From contig NZ_JBNGEN010000010.1 in assembly GCF_049977365.1 (NCBI RefSeq), positions 1 through 53,820 of the forward strand: a stretch of 53,820 nt of DNA, written 5' to 3'. The translations under genes were made by a program, and so were the position numbers. This document shows, piece by piece, positions 47,001 to 53,820 of the stretch. Source of the DNA: Brachymonas sp049977365. GTDB taxonomy: Bacteria > Pseudomonadota > Gammaproteobacteria > Burkholderiales > Burkholderiaceae_C. Numbering within the stretch: position 1 is the first letter of the stretch; each line of letters opens with the position of its first letter. The notes under the pieces are model-generated. The model made no database searches, had not been told where the DNA came from, and saw nothing but the letters and a program-made list of their open reading frames with translations.

Positions 47001-47990
47001 ATGGCGAATCGCTTCGGGGCGGTTCCGCCCATTCTTTCCAGCGACATCACGCCCGAGGCGGTGGCAGGCAGCCGCAGGCGCTGGATGCAGCACGCCGGGG
47101 CATGGATGGCCGGGGCAGGCCTGGCGGCCTGTCGAGGCAATGGCGAGAGCGATTCCGTGCAGTCCCCGAAGGACATGGGCACTCCCCTGTCCTCCGTGCG
47201 AACTTCCGTGGCTGGCGGCTGGGCCGTGGATCGGCCCACACCGGTTCGTGATGCCACGCACTACAACAACTTCTACGAGTGGGGAACCTCCAAGACCGAT
47301 CCGTCCGAGCGTGCGGGTGCCATGCGGCTGCGTCCCTGGACGCTGCGCGTGGAGGGGGAGGTGCTGCACCCCTATACCCTCGGAGTCGAGGACCTGATGC
47401 GGCTCGCCCCTCTGGAGGAGCGGCTCTATCGGTTGCGGTGCGTGGAAGGGTGGAGCATGGTCATTCCGTGGCAGGGGTATGCGCTTGCGCATGTTCTGAA
47501 GCGTGCCCAGCCCACGGGAAATGCCCGCTACGTGGCCTTCGAGTCGCTGGCCGACCCTGGGCAGATGCCGGGAGTGCGGGATGCGGTGCTGCACTGGCCC
47601 TATACCGAAGGCCTGCGGCTCGACGAGGCCCTGCACCCCCTGAGCCTGCTGGCCTTTGGAATGTACGGGCATGCGCTGCCAGCCCAGAACGGTGCCCCGC
47701 TCAGGCTCGTGGTGCCCTGGAAGTATGGCTTCAAGAGTGCCAAGAGCATCGTGACCATCCGCGTGATGGCAACTCCGCCGGTCACGACCTGGGTGCGTGA
47801 GGCACCCGCCGAGTATGGGTTCTACGCCAATGTCAACCCAGAGGTGGATCACCCACGCTGGAGCCAGGCGACCGAGCGCCGCATAGGCGAAGGTGCGTGG
47901 GAACCGCGGCGCCTGACCCTGCCCTTCAATGGCTATGCCGAGCAGGTGGCCGGGCTGTATGCCGGCATGGATCTGCATCGGTATTTTTGA
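47001..47990 (+). CDS. msrP: protein-methionine-sulfoxide reductase catalytic subunit MsrP
   Basis: A 329-residue molybdopterin enzyme that repairs oxidised methionines of periplasmic proteins. The N-terminus has a Tat-type signal with SRRRWMQ (twin arginines about residues 25-27) and a hydrophobic stretch ending near AACRG. The molybdenum ligand is Cys147 in RLRCVEGWSMVIPWQGY. The family segment PLRLVVPWKYGFKSAKSIVT is present. A GGAGGAG site sets the ATG at 47001. MsrQ follows after 43 nt, completing the pair. Confidence 0.95.
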   Translation: MANRFGAVPPILSSDITPEAVAGSRRRWMQHAGAWMAGAGLAACRGNGESDSVQSPKDMGTPLSSVRTSVAGGWAVDRPTPVRDATHYNNFYEWGTSKTDPSERAGAMRLRPWTLRVEGEVLHPYTLGVEDLMRLAPLEERLYRLRCVEGWSMVIPWQGYALAHVLKRAQPTGNARYVAFESLADPGQMPGVRDAVLHWPYTEGLRLDEALHPLSLLAFGMYGHALPAQNGAPLRLVVPWKYGFKSAKSIVTIRVMATPPVTTWVREAPAEYGFYANVNPEVDHPRWSQATERRIGEGAWEPRRLTLPFNGYAEQVAGLYAGMDLHRYF

Positions 47991-48033
47991 GCAGATTTGC
48001 CGATTCAAGAGAAGAGAAAGGAAGGTTGTTTTC

Positions 48034-48669
48034 ATGTCCACTGTCATTGCCAGACATTCCTGGCTCACGAACCCCTGGAGCAAACCTCTGCTGTGGGGAG
48101 TGGCGCTCATGCCGCTGGCATGGCTGATCGGGCGCGCCTCTGCAGGGGCCTACGTCAATCCCGAGGAGGCCCTGGTGCGGGGAACTGGAGATTGGGCGCT
48201 GCGCATGCTTCTGCTTACTCTGGCGGTGACGCCTGCCCGGGTGAGTCTGCACCTTCCCCAGCTGCTGCGGTTCCGGCGCAGTCTGGGTCAGCTGAGCTTT
48301 GTCTATGCGTGTGTGCACCTGTCCCTGTATCTGTGGCTCATCGTGGGCTTCGAGAGCGGAAAGCTGGTGCATGACCTGGCGCGTCACCCCTATGTCTTTG
48401 CAGGAATGGCGACGTTCGTGTGCATGCTGCCGCTGGGACTCACGTCGTCCAATGCGGCCATTCGGGCACTGGGGGCTGCACGCTGGCAGCTGCTGCACCG
48501 GCTGGTGTATGTGGTGGCTGCACTGGCCATGCTGCACTTCTTCTGGGTGCGCGCCAGCAAGAATCAGGTGATTGAGCCCATGCTGTATGCCGCCGTGCTG
48601 GGAGGGCTGCTGGCATGGAGACTCTGGTACTGGAACCGGAACGCCCCTGCCGGTGGCTGCGGGCATTGA
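48034..48669 (+). CDS. msrQ: heme-binding membrane subunit MsrQ
   Basis: A 211-residue membrane protein of the ferric reductase-like transmembrane family. It passes electrons from quinones to MsrP. Six hydrophobic segments and histidines in FVYACVHLSLYLWL and LLHRLVYVVAALAMLHF fit b-heme binding. The ATG at 48034 follows an AAGGAAGG site; the frame begins earlier inside msrP but without family similarity. It is co-transcribed with msrP and convergent to lysA. Confidence 0.93.
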   Translation: MSTVIARHSWLTNPWSKPLLWGVALMPLAWLIGRASAGAYVNPEEALVRGTGDWALRMLLLTLAVTPARVSLHLPQLLRFRRSLGQLSFVYACVHLSLYLWLIVGFESGKLVHDLARHPYVFAGMATFVCMLPLGLTSSNAAIRALGAARWQLLHRLVYVVAALAMLHFFWVRASKNQVIEPMLYAAVLGGLLAWRLWYWNRNAPAGGCGH

Positions 48670-48709
48670 CACACGGGGACAGGGGGCCGCGTGGAGCAGA
48701 CGGCATACA

Positions 48710-48733
48710 CCCGCCCCATGCCCATGGGGCGGG
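48710..48733. terminator. hairpin between convergent msrQ and lysA
   Basis: CCCGCCCCATG (48710-48720) and CATGGGGCGGG (48723-48733) form an 11-bp stem with a very small loop. No T run is seen on the plus strand, so it may be a structural terminator for both directions. Confidence 0.6.
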
Positions 48734-48765
48734 AGACCACAGCACCCGGCGGGATGGCCGATCGA

Positions 48766-50049
48766 TCAGAGCAGCCGTTCGCGGGCATGCAGGGAGGCAA
48801 TGTCCTCGCGGGTTGCAATGAGGTGCGGCTGGCCATCGACGACCAGCACTTCGGCCGCCCGTCCCCGGGAGTTGTAGGTGCTCGCCATGCTCATGCAATA
48901 GGCTCCAGCCGACATGACGGCCAGGATGTCGCCCGGCTGAACATCGAGCGTGCGGTCGCGTCCCAGCCAGTCCCCGCTTTCGCATATCGGGCCCACCACA
49001 TCGTAGGTCGGCATGTCGCCTGTGGCCGGACGTGACTGCACGGGCAGGATCTGGTGATAGGCCTCGTACATGGCTGGACGCGGCAGATCGTTCATGGCGG
49101 CATCCACGATGCAGAAATTCTTGGCCTCGCCGGTCTTGAGATAGAGCACTTCGGCAAGACACACCCCCGCGTTGCCGACCATGGAGCGTCCCGGTTCGAT
49201 CAGCAGCCTGCGCTGACCGAGGCCGCGTGCATCCATGCGAGCGAGCAGGGCATGCCACAGGGCATGGGCCGAAGGGGGCGTTTCATCGGTGTAGGTGATG
49301 CCCAGGCCTCCGCCGAAGTCGAAGTGCTCCAGCCGGATGCCTTCGGCCTCGATCTGTTCCACCAGATCGAGCATGCGATCCATGGCGTCCAGATAGGGAC
49401 TCATCTGGGTGATCTGCGAACCGATGTGGCAGTCGATGCCGACGACGCGCAACCCCGGCAGGTCGCGAGCCAGCCGGTAGGCAGCCAGGGCCTCTTCATG
49501 GGCGATGCCGAACTTGTTGCCCTTGAGCCCCGTGGAAATGTAGGGATGGGTATTGGGGTCCACATTGGGATTGACGCGGATGCTGACGGGCGCCTGTGTG
49601 CCCATGGCCACTGCTACCTCGTTGAGCACATGCAGCTCTGGCAGGCTTTCCACGTTGAAGCAGCCGATGCCCGTCGTCAGGGCCAGGCGCATTTCGGCGC
49701 GGGTCTTGCCGACACCCGAGAAAATGATCTTGGCCGGAGGGGCGCCTGCAGCCAGGGCGCGCTGGAGCTCCCCGCCTGAGACGATGTCGAAGCCACATCC
49801 GGCCTGCGCGAAGACCTGCAGCACGGCGAGCGAGGAATTGGCCTTCATGGCGTAGCAGATCAGGGCATCGCGGCCACGGAATCCCTCCTCGTAGGCGTGC
49901 AGGGCCTTGAGCATGGCTGCGCGTGAATAGACAAACAGCGGCGTGCCATGTTCCCGGGCCAGCTCGGCAAGGGGAAGACCTTCCACGCACAGCGCTCCGG
50001 CGGTGTTGCGTGCAAAGAAGGGATGGCCAGGAAGAACGGGATGTGTCAT
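48766..50049 (-). CDS. lysA: diaminopimelate decarboxylase
   Basis: A 427-residue PLP enzyme of fold type III that decarboxylates meso-diaminopimelate to lysine. The PLP lysine is Lys69 in CYAMKANSSLAVL. Other family marks are HIGSQI, EHFDFGGGLGI, EPGRSMVGNAG and PICESGDWLG with the substrate-binding Cys. It ends AGAYCMSMASTYNSRGRAAE before the final strand. lptM follows upstream on the same strand with a 39-nt gap, as in many proteobacteria (lptM-lysA). Confidence 0.97.
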   Translation of the reverse strand: MTHPVLPGHPFFARNTAGALCVEGLPLAELAREHGTPLFVYSRAAMLKALHAYEEGFRGRDALICYAMKANSSLAVLQVFAQAGCGFDIVSGGELQRALAAGAPPAKIIFSGVGKTRAEMRLALTTGIGCFNVESLPELHVLNEVAVAMGTQAPVSIRVNPNVDPNTHPYISTGLKGNKFGIAHEEALAAYRLARDLPGLRVVGIDCHIGSQITQMSPYLDAMDRMLDLVEQIEAEGIRLEHFDFGGGLGITYTDETPPSAHALWHALLARMDARGLGQRRLLIEPGRSMVGNAGVCLAEVLYLKTGEAKNFCIVDAAMNDLPRPAMYEAYHQILPVQSRPATGDMPTYDVVGPICESGDWLGRDRTLDVQPGDILAVMSAGAYCMSMASTYNSRGRAAEVLVVDGQPHLIATREDIASLHARERLL

Positions 50050-50088
50050 GAAGAAAGGGGTCCGAAAGAGGGAGGAGGCACAGGGGGC

Positions 50089-50343
50089 TCAGTGCGCGGG
50101 CACAGTATCGACCAGGGCATCGACAGGATTGCCGGCGGTCGGCAGCGCAGCAGCGGTGGCCGCAGGACTCGATGCAGCAGAGGCTGGGCGCAGAGGCCCC
50201 AGCAGCAGCGCGTGCAGCGGAGCTCGATGGGCTGCTTCCGGAGCGGTGGGGAGATACAAATTCCCCTTCTGGCCGCAGCCGCTTGCCGCCATGATGCCGA
50301 AGGCCGCAAGGCCGCTCATTACAATGATTCGCATGTTCATCAT
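50089..50343 (-). CDS. lptM: LptM-like (YifL) small lipoprotein
   Basis: An 84-residue lipoprotein. The signal peptide ends in the lipobox MAASGC, and the mature start GQKGNLYLPTAPEA is the family signature of LptM, which assists LPS-translocon (LptD) maturation. The rest is Ala/Pro-rich low-complexity sequence. Several ATG codons (50343, 50340, 50334) are possible starts. It lies between lysA and the divergent cyaY, the usual place of this gene. Confidence 0.85.
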   Translation of the reverse strand: MMNMRIIVMSGLAAFGIMAASGCGQKGNLYLPTAPEAAHRAPLHALLLGPLRPASAASSPAATAAALPTAGNPVDALVDTVPAH

Positions 50344-50357
50344 AGGCTGGAATTGTA

Positions 50358-50684
50358 ATGACTGACCTGGAATACATGGATGCGGCTGAGCAGGTACTGC
50401 AGCGCATTGAAGCAGCATGCGACCGCATCAACGATGAAACCGATGCCGATATCGACAACCAGCGCGTGGGCGGCATGGTGACGCTGGTGTTTCCCAACCG
50501 CAGCCAGATCGTGATCAACCTGCAGAAGCCGCTCCACGAAATCTGGATGGCTGCCAAGGCGGGGGGCTTCCACTACACCTTCGATGGCCAGCAATGGGTC
50601 GATACCAAGGGGCACGGCGAATTTTTCGACCACCTGAGCCGCTGCGCCACCGAGCAGTCAGGCATGCCGTTGCACTTTGCCTGA
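50358..50684 (+). CDS. cyaY: iron-sulfur cluster assembly protein CyaY (frataxin)
   Basis: A 108-residue bacterial frataxin, which binds iron and tunes cysteine desulfurase activity. The acidic first helix is YMDAAEQVLQRIEAACDRIN, followed by DADIDNQRVGGMVTLVFPNR and QKPLHEIWMAAKAGGFHYTF, the conserved beta-sheet. It ends GMPLHFA. It is divergent from lptM with only 14 nt between the starts, so the two promoters overlap. Confidence 0.95.
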   Translation: MTDLEYMDAAEQVLQRIEAACDRINDETDADIDNQRVGGMVTLVFPNRSQIVINLQKPLHEIWMAAKAGGFHYTFDGQQWVDTKGHGEFFDHLSRCATEQSGMPLHFA

Positions 50685-50742
50685 GTCTGGACAGACAGTC
50701 GTCACACCCTGTCGTCAGGCAGACAAGCAAGCAAACAAGGAA

Positions 50743-50779
50743 AAGGCCGTGCAGCATGGGAGACATGCGGCACGGCCTT
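50743..50779. terminator. terminator between cyaY and the PBP1A gene
   Basis: AAGGCCGTGC (50743-50752) pairs with GCACGGCCTT (50770-50779), with an inner GCATG / CATGC extension. On the minus strand TTTTCCTTG follows, so it mainly ends the PBP gene. Confidence 0.88.
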
Positions 50780-50817
50780 GGTGTTCGTGAAGGAGACGTG
50801 ACCTGAGCGGGAGCCCG

Positions 50818-53340
50818 TCAGTTTCCGCGGAACATGTCTTCGCTGCGGGTACTGGGGGGCGTGCTCGGGGCCGCTCCGCCACTGCCACCTGATCCGCCTC
50901 CACCCGTGCCGCCGGCGGCAGGGGGAGTTCCTGCCGCTGCGCCCTGGCTGCCATCTACCGGATTGGCTGCATCGGTGCCGTCGCTTGCAGATGGAACGGC
51001 GGCAGAACGGGGGCGATCGGACACGCCGATGCGAGAGATGCCGCGGCCACCGGCAAACTCCTCATAGGCCCAGTCACCATTGGAGCGCACCACGCCCAGG
51101 GGGGGCTTCACGTGGATCTCGTTCACGGGCACATCCTTGAGCGCCGTGCGCATGTAGTCGATCCAGATCGGCAGGCTCAGGCCCCCGCCGGTTTCGCCAT
51201 CGCCCAGGTTGCGCGGATTGTCGAAGCCAAACCAGACCACCGTCACCAGCGACGGCTGGAAGCCTGCAAACCATGCATCCTTGGAGTCATTGGTGGTACC
51301 GGTCTTGCCATACAGGTCGGGTCGTCCGAGGGCCTGTGTGGCGCGGGCAGCCGTGCCATGCGTGGCCACTTCGTTGAGCAGGCTGTCCATGATGAAGGCG
51401 TTGCGCGTGGGAATGGCGCGTCGCGCCTCGTTCGGGGCAGCAGGCTTGGTTTCGAGCAGGGTATTGCCGCGCTGGTCCTTGATGAGGGAGATGATGTAGG
51501 GGTTGACGGCATAGCCTCCATTGGCGAACACCGAGTAGCCCACCGCCATTTCCAGCGGATTGGTCGTGCCGGCGCCGAGCGCCAGGGTGAGGTAGGGCGG
51601 CGTGCGGTCAGGAGGAAAGCCGAAGCGGCCTGCCCATTCCTGGGTCTTCTGGGTTCCCACCGTCTGCAGGATGCGGATGGACACCAGGTTCTTGGACTTG
51701 GCCAGGGCCTGACGCACGGTGAGCGGCGGTCCGAAGGAGCCATCGTAGTTCTTCGGAGCCCAGGGCTGTCCGCCCGTCACCCCTGCATCGAACACCAGTT
51801 CCGAGTCGCTCACGACCGTGCTGGGACTCACGCCGGCTTCCAGTGCGGCCGAGTAGATGAAGGGCTTGAAGCTCGACCCTGGCTGCCGCAGCGCCTGGGT
51901 CACATGGTTGAACTTGTTCTTGGCGAAATCGTATCCACCCACCAGCGAACGGATGGCGCCGGTACGGGGATCCATGGCCACCAGCGCAGACTCCACCTCG
52001 GGCAGCTGCCGGATGGACCAGCCACCACCAGGCGCCTTGACGATGCGGACAATGGCTCCGCGCCGGATCTGCTGCGCCGATCCTGCACGGCCCGACAGGG
52101 CCCAGGCAGCAAACCGCAGACCATCGCCGGCGATGGTGATGTCGTCGTTGTCGCTGCGTCGAACCACCACGCGGCGCGGAGAGGCAGAGATCACCACTGC
52201 AGACAGCATGTCGCCCGCATCGGGGTAATCGGCCAAGGCATCCACCACGGCGTCGTCGAGCAGGGCGGGATCGCTGGGGAGATTCACGAAATGTTCAGGG
52301 CCGCGGTATGGGCGGCGGGCGTCATACCGCAGGATGCCGGCGCGCACGGCTGCATAGGCCGCATTCTGGTCCTTGGTGGAAATCGTGGTGTAGACATCCA
52401 GGCCGCGGGTATAGGCTTCGGCTCCATACTGCGCATAGATGAGCTGGCGCACCATCTCGCCGACATATTCGGCGTGCACGGTCTCGCCCTTCGTGGCGTG
52501 CTTGAGCACGATCTGGGTGTTCTTGGCCTCCTCGGCCTGTGCTGGCGTGATGAAGCCGTTTTCCACCATGCGCTGCAGGATGTAGAGCTGGCGGATGCGG
52601 GCCCGACTCGGATTCACGACCGGGTTGTACTGCGAAGGCGCCTTGGGCAGACCGGCCAGCATCGCGGCCTCGGCCAGGTTGATCTGCTGCAGGGGCTTGC
52701 CGAAGTAGGCCTCGGAGGCGGCCGCGAACCCGTAGGCACGGTTCCCGAGGTAGATCTGGTTCATGTAGATTTCCAGGATCTGGTCCTTGGTGAGCGCATG
52801 CTCCATCTTGAAGGCCAGCAGCATCTCATAGATCTTGCGGGTGAAGGTCTTCTCCGACGAGAGGTAGACATTGCGTGCCACCTGCATCGTGATCGTCGAG
52901 GCGCCCTGGCTCTTGGAGCGGCTGAAGTTGGCCAGACCCGCGCGCAGCACACCGGTGAAATCGATGCCTCCGTGCTCATAGAAGCGGGCATCCTCGATGG
53001 CGAGCACGGCGTTTTTCATGCTCTTCGGAATTTCATTGAATGGCACGAAACTCCGTCTTTCCTCGCCGAATTCGGAAATCAGATCGCCATCTGCCGTGTA
53101 GATCCGCAGCGGCAGCTTGGGCTGGTAGTTCTGAAGACTGGAAATGTCGGGCAGGTTGGGGTAGGCCACCGCAAGGGCCACCATCAGCAGCATCGCGCCC
53201 GTGACCACGAACGCCGAAACAAGGCCGAGCACCCAGAGAACAAGCCGGGAAAACCAGCCTCTCCTTGCGGGAGGGCGGGGAGCTTGAGGGGGCGTGGAGG
53301 AAGGCTGAGGGGCAGCGTGGTCTGTGGGCATGCGCGTCAT
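50818..53340 (-). CDS. class A penicillin-binding protein (PBP1A-type)
   Basis: An 840-residue bifunctional peptidoglycan synthase. One membrane anchor (about residues 33-60) is followed by the glycosyltransferase domain (about 80-260) with catalytic Glu116 in IEDARFYEHGGIDFTG and GASTITMQVARNVYL. The transpeptidase domain has the nucleophile SSFK (S489-K492), the SKN-type motif in the KSKNLVSIR segment, and KTGTTNDSKDAWF. The C-terminus is a Gly/Ser/Pro-rich tail. The start may be ATG 53340 or 53331. In related bacteria a divergent pil operon (pilM) lies upstream; here the window ends before it. Confidence 0.94.
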   Translation of the reverse strand: MTRMPTDHAAPQPSSTPPQAPRPPARRGWFSRLVLWVLGLVSAFVVTGAMLLMVALAVAYPNLPDISSLQNYQPKLPLRIYTADGDLISEFGEERRSFVPFNEIPKSMKNAVLAIEDARFYEHGGIDFTGVLRAGLANFSRSKSQGASTITMQVARNVYLSSEKTFTRKIYEMLLAFKMEHALTKDQILEIYMNQIYLGNRAYGFAAASEAYFGKPLQQINLAEAAMLAGLPKAPSQYNPVVNPSRARIRQLYILQRMVENGFITPAQAEEAKNTQIVLKHATKGETVHAEYVGEMVRQLIYAQYGAEAYTRGLDVYTTISTKDQNAAYAAVRAGILRYDARRPYRGPEHFVNLPSDPALLDDAVVDALADYPDAGDMLSAVVISASPRRVVVRRSDNDDITIAGDGLRFAAWALSGRAGSAQQIRRGAIVRIVKAPGGGWSIRQLPEVESALVAMDPRTGAIRSLVGGYDFAKNKFNHVTQALRQPGSSFKPFIYSAALEAGVSPSTVVSDSELVFDAGVTGGQPWAPKNYDGSFGPPLTVRQALAKSKNLVSIRILQTVGTQKTQEWAGRFGFPPDRTPPYLTLALGAGTTNPLEMAVGYSVFANGGYAVNPYIISLIKDQRGNTLLETKPAAPNEARRAIPTRNAFIMDSLLNEVATHGTAARATQALGRPDLYGKTGTTNDSKDAWFAGFQPSLVTVVWFGFDNPRNLGDGETGGGLSLPIWIDYMRTALKDVPVNEIHVKPPLGVVRSNGDWAYEEFAGGRGISRIGVSDRPRSAAVPSASDGTDAANPVDGSQGAAAGTPPAAGGTGGGGSGGSGGAAPSTPPSTRSEDMFRGN

Positions 53341-53820
53341 GAAGTGGCTCGTGAAATGAGGCCAGCGAAAAGGGAACGGAGCAGGAGCTTGGGACTTCCG
53401 CGAGGGATTCAGGATTCTGTCAGATCAGGGGCCTGTCGGGAGGGATTTCAGCACAGTGCCTGTCGACATGGGCAGCCGGCTGGCATCGCTGCTGGGAATC
53501 ATGGGCCATTTTCTCCGCTCAGCGCGGCGAAACCCGTGCCTTGGGCCACTTCCATGAGCAGGCCCCCGAAGGGTCGCGCCACATTGTGCACCACCTCCAC
53601 CGCCGGCGCATGTTTCATGTGGTGTTCATGGTGTAACAGCCTCCCACTGAAACCGCTACCGCAATTTTCAGGCAAGAAGCAAAGTGATAATAAAGCGTAC
53701 TTTTTTGACAACAAAAGGCGGCGAATGTCCCGGGCGGCACCATGGGCCCGGATCAGCGCTGCTACGATGTGGCGGTGGCAGAGTGTAAGCAAAAGTCATA
53801 ATCTGCTGCATTGTGTCCTG
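53341..53820. other. intergenic region upstream of the PBP gene
   Basis: About 480 nt without a supported gene. There is an AT-rich patch near 53685-53715 (ATAATA and TTGACA-like text) that could hold the minus-strand promoter, but spacings are not ideal. One 97-residue minus-strand open frame (53499-53792) shows no protein-like pattern and I do not call it. Confidence 0.5.

Noticed and set aside
53499..53792. 97-residue minus-strand open frame upstream of the PBP gene
   Set aside because: Histidine-rich but patternless, no ribosome site, no domain signs; treated as noise in GC-rich DNA.

Overview
The window looks like a chromosomal piece of a betaproteobacterium of the order Burkholderiales, most likely Comamonadaceae or a close relative. 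The base composition is GC-rich, RpoB, RpoC and L10 read as typical beta-proteobacterial proteins, and the gene neighbourhoods (rsmB-DUF4390-ntrY-ntrX; cytochrome c4-ResB-CcsB-MsrP-MsrQ-lysA-lptM-cyaY-PBP1A) are of the Burkholderiales kind. The family assignment is inference from gene order and protein character, not from a database search.

Positions 1-12,570 hold the classic transcription and translation block: tRNA-Trp, secE, nusG, rplK, rplA, rplJ, rplL, rpoB, rpoC. It has internal hairpins where ribosomal-protein autoregulation and the rplL-rpoB attenuator are expected, and a strong terminator after rpoC. Positions 12,658-18,575 hold rsmB, a DUF4390 exported protein, an NtrY-type sensor kinase, a shortened NtrX-like regulator without the AAA+ domain, and tRNA-Phe.

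Positions about 18,580-30,250 are an accessory region next to tRNA-Phe. It starts with a DUF2188 gene and an orphan, probably 5'-truncated ABC ATPase. A tight gene set follows: quinone oxidoreductase, glutathione S-transferase, a divergent type II dehydroquinase-like protein and a GhrA-type reductase. Then come a uracil-DNA glycosylase-like gene and a DUF488 gene. The centre is a wreck: a folA fragment cut by an IS5-family remnant at a CTAG site, then fragments of jetB and jetD (Wadjet plasmid-defence genes) separated by a second IS5 transposase fragment in the opposite orientation. A minus-strand group follows, with a PIN protein overlapped by an XRE-ImmA/IrrE regulator-protease, an AbiEi-type antitoxin without its toxin, and two overlapping excisionase/AlpA-like HTH genes. 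This is a decayed defence island. I see no integrase and no clear att repeat.

Positions 30,264-53,820 return to backbone genes: a GntP permease, tRNA-Leu, cysM, a TusA-like protein, a predicted small RNA, OsmC, coq7, a general porin with a 5' UTR hairpin, a FadL-type protein, metK, two overlapping LpxL-type acyltransferases, engB, cytochrome c4, the System II cytochrome c maturation pair, msrP-msrQ, lysA, lptM, cyaY and a class A penicillin-binding protein. Most operon ends carry recognisable hairpins.
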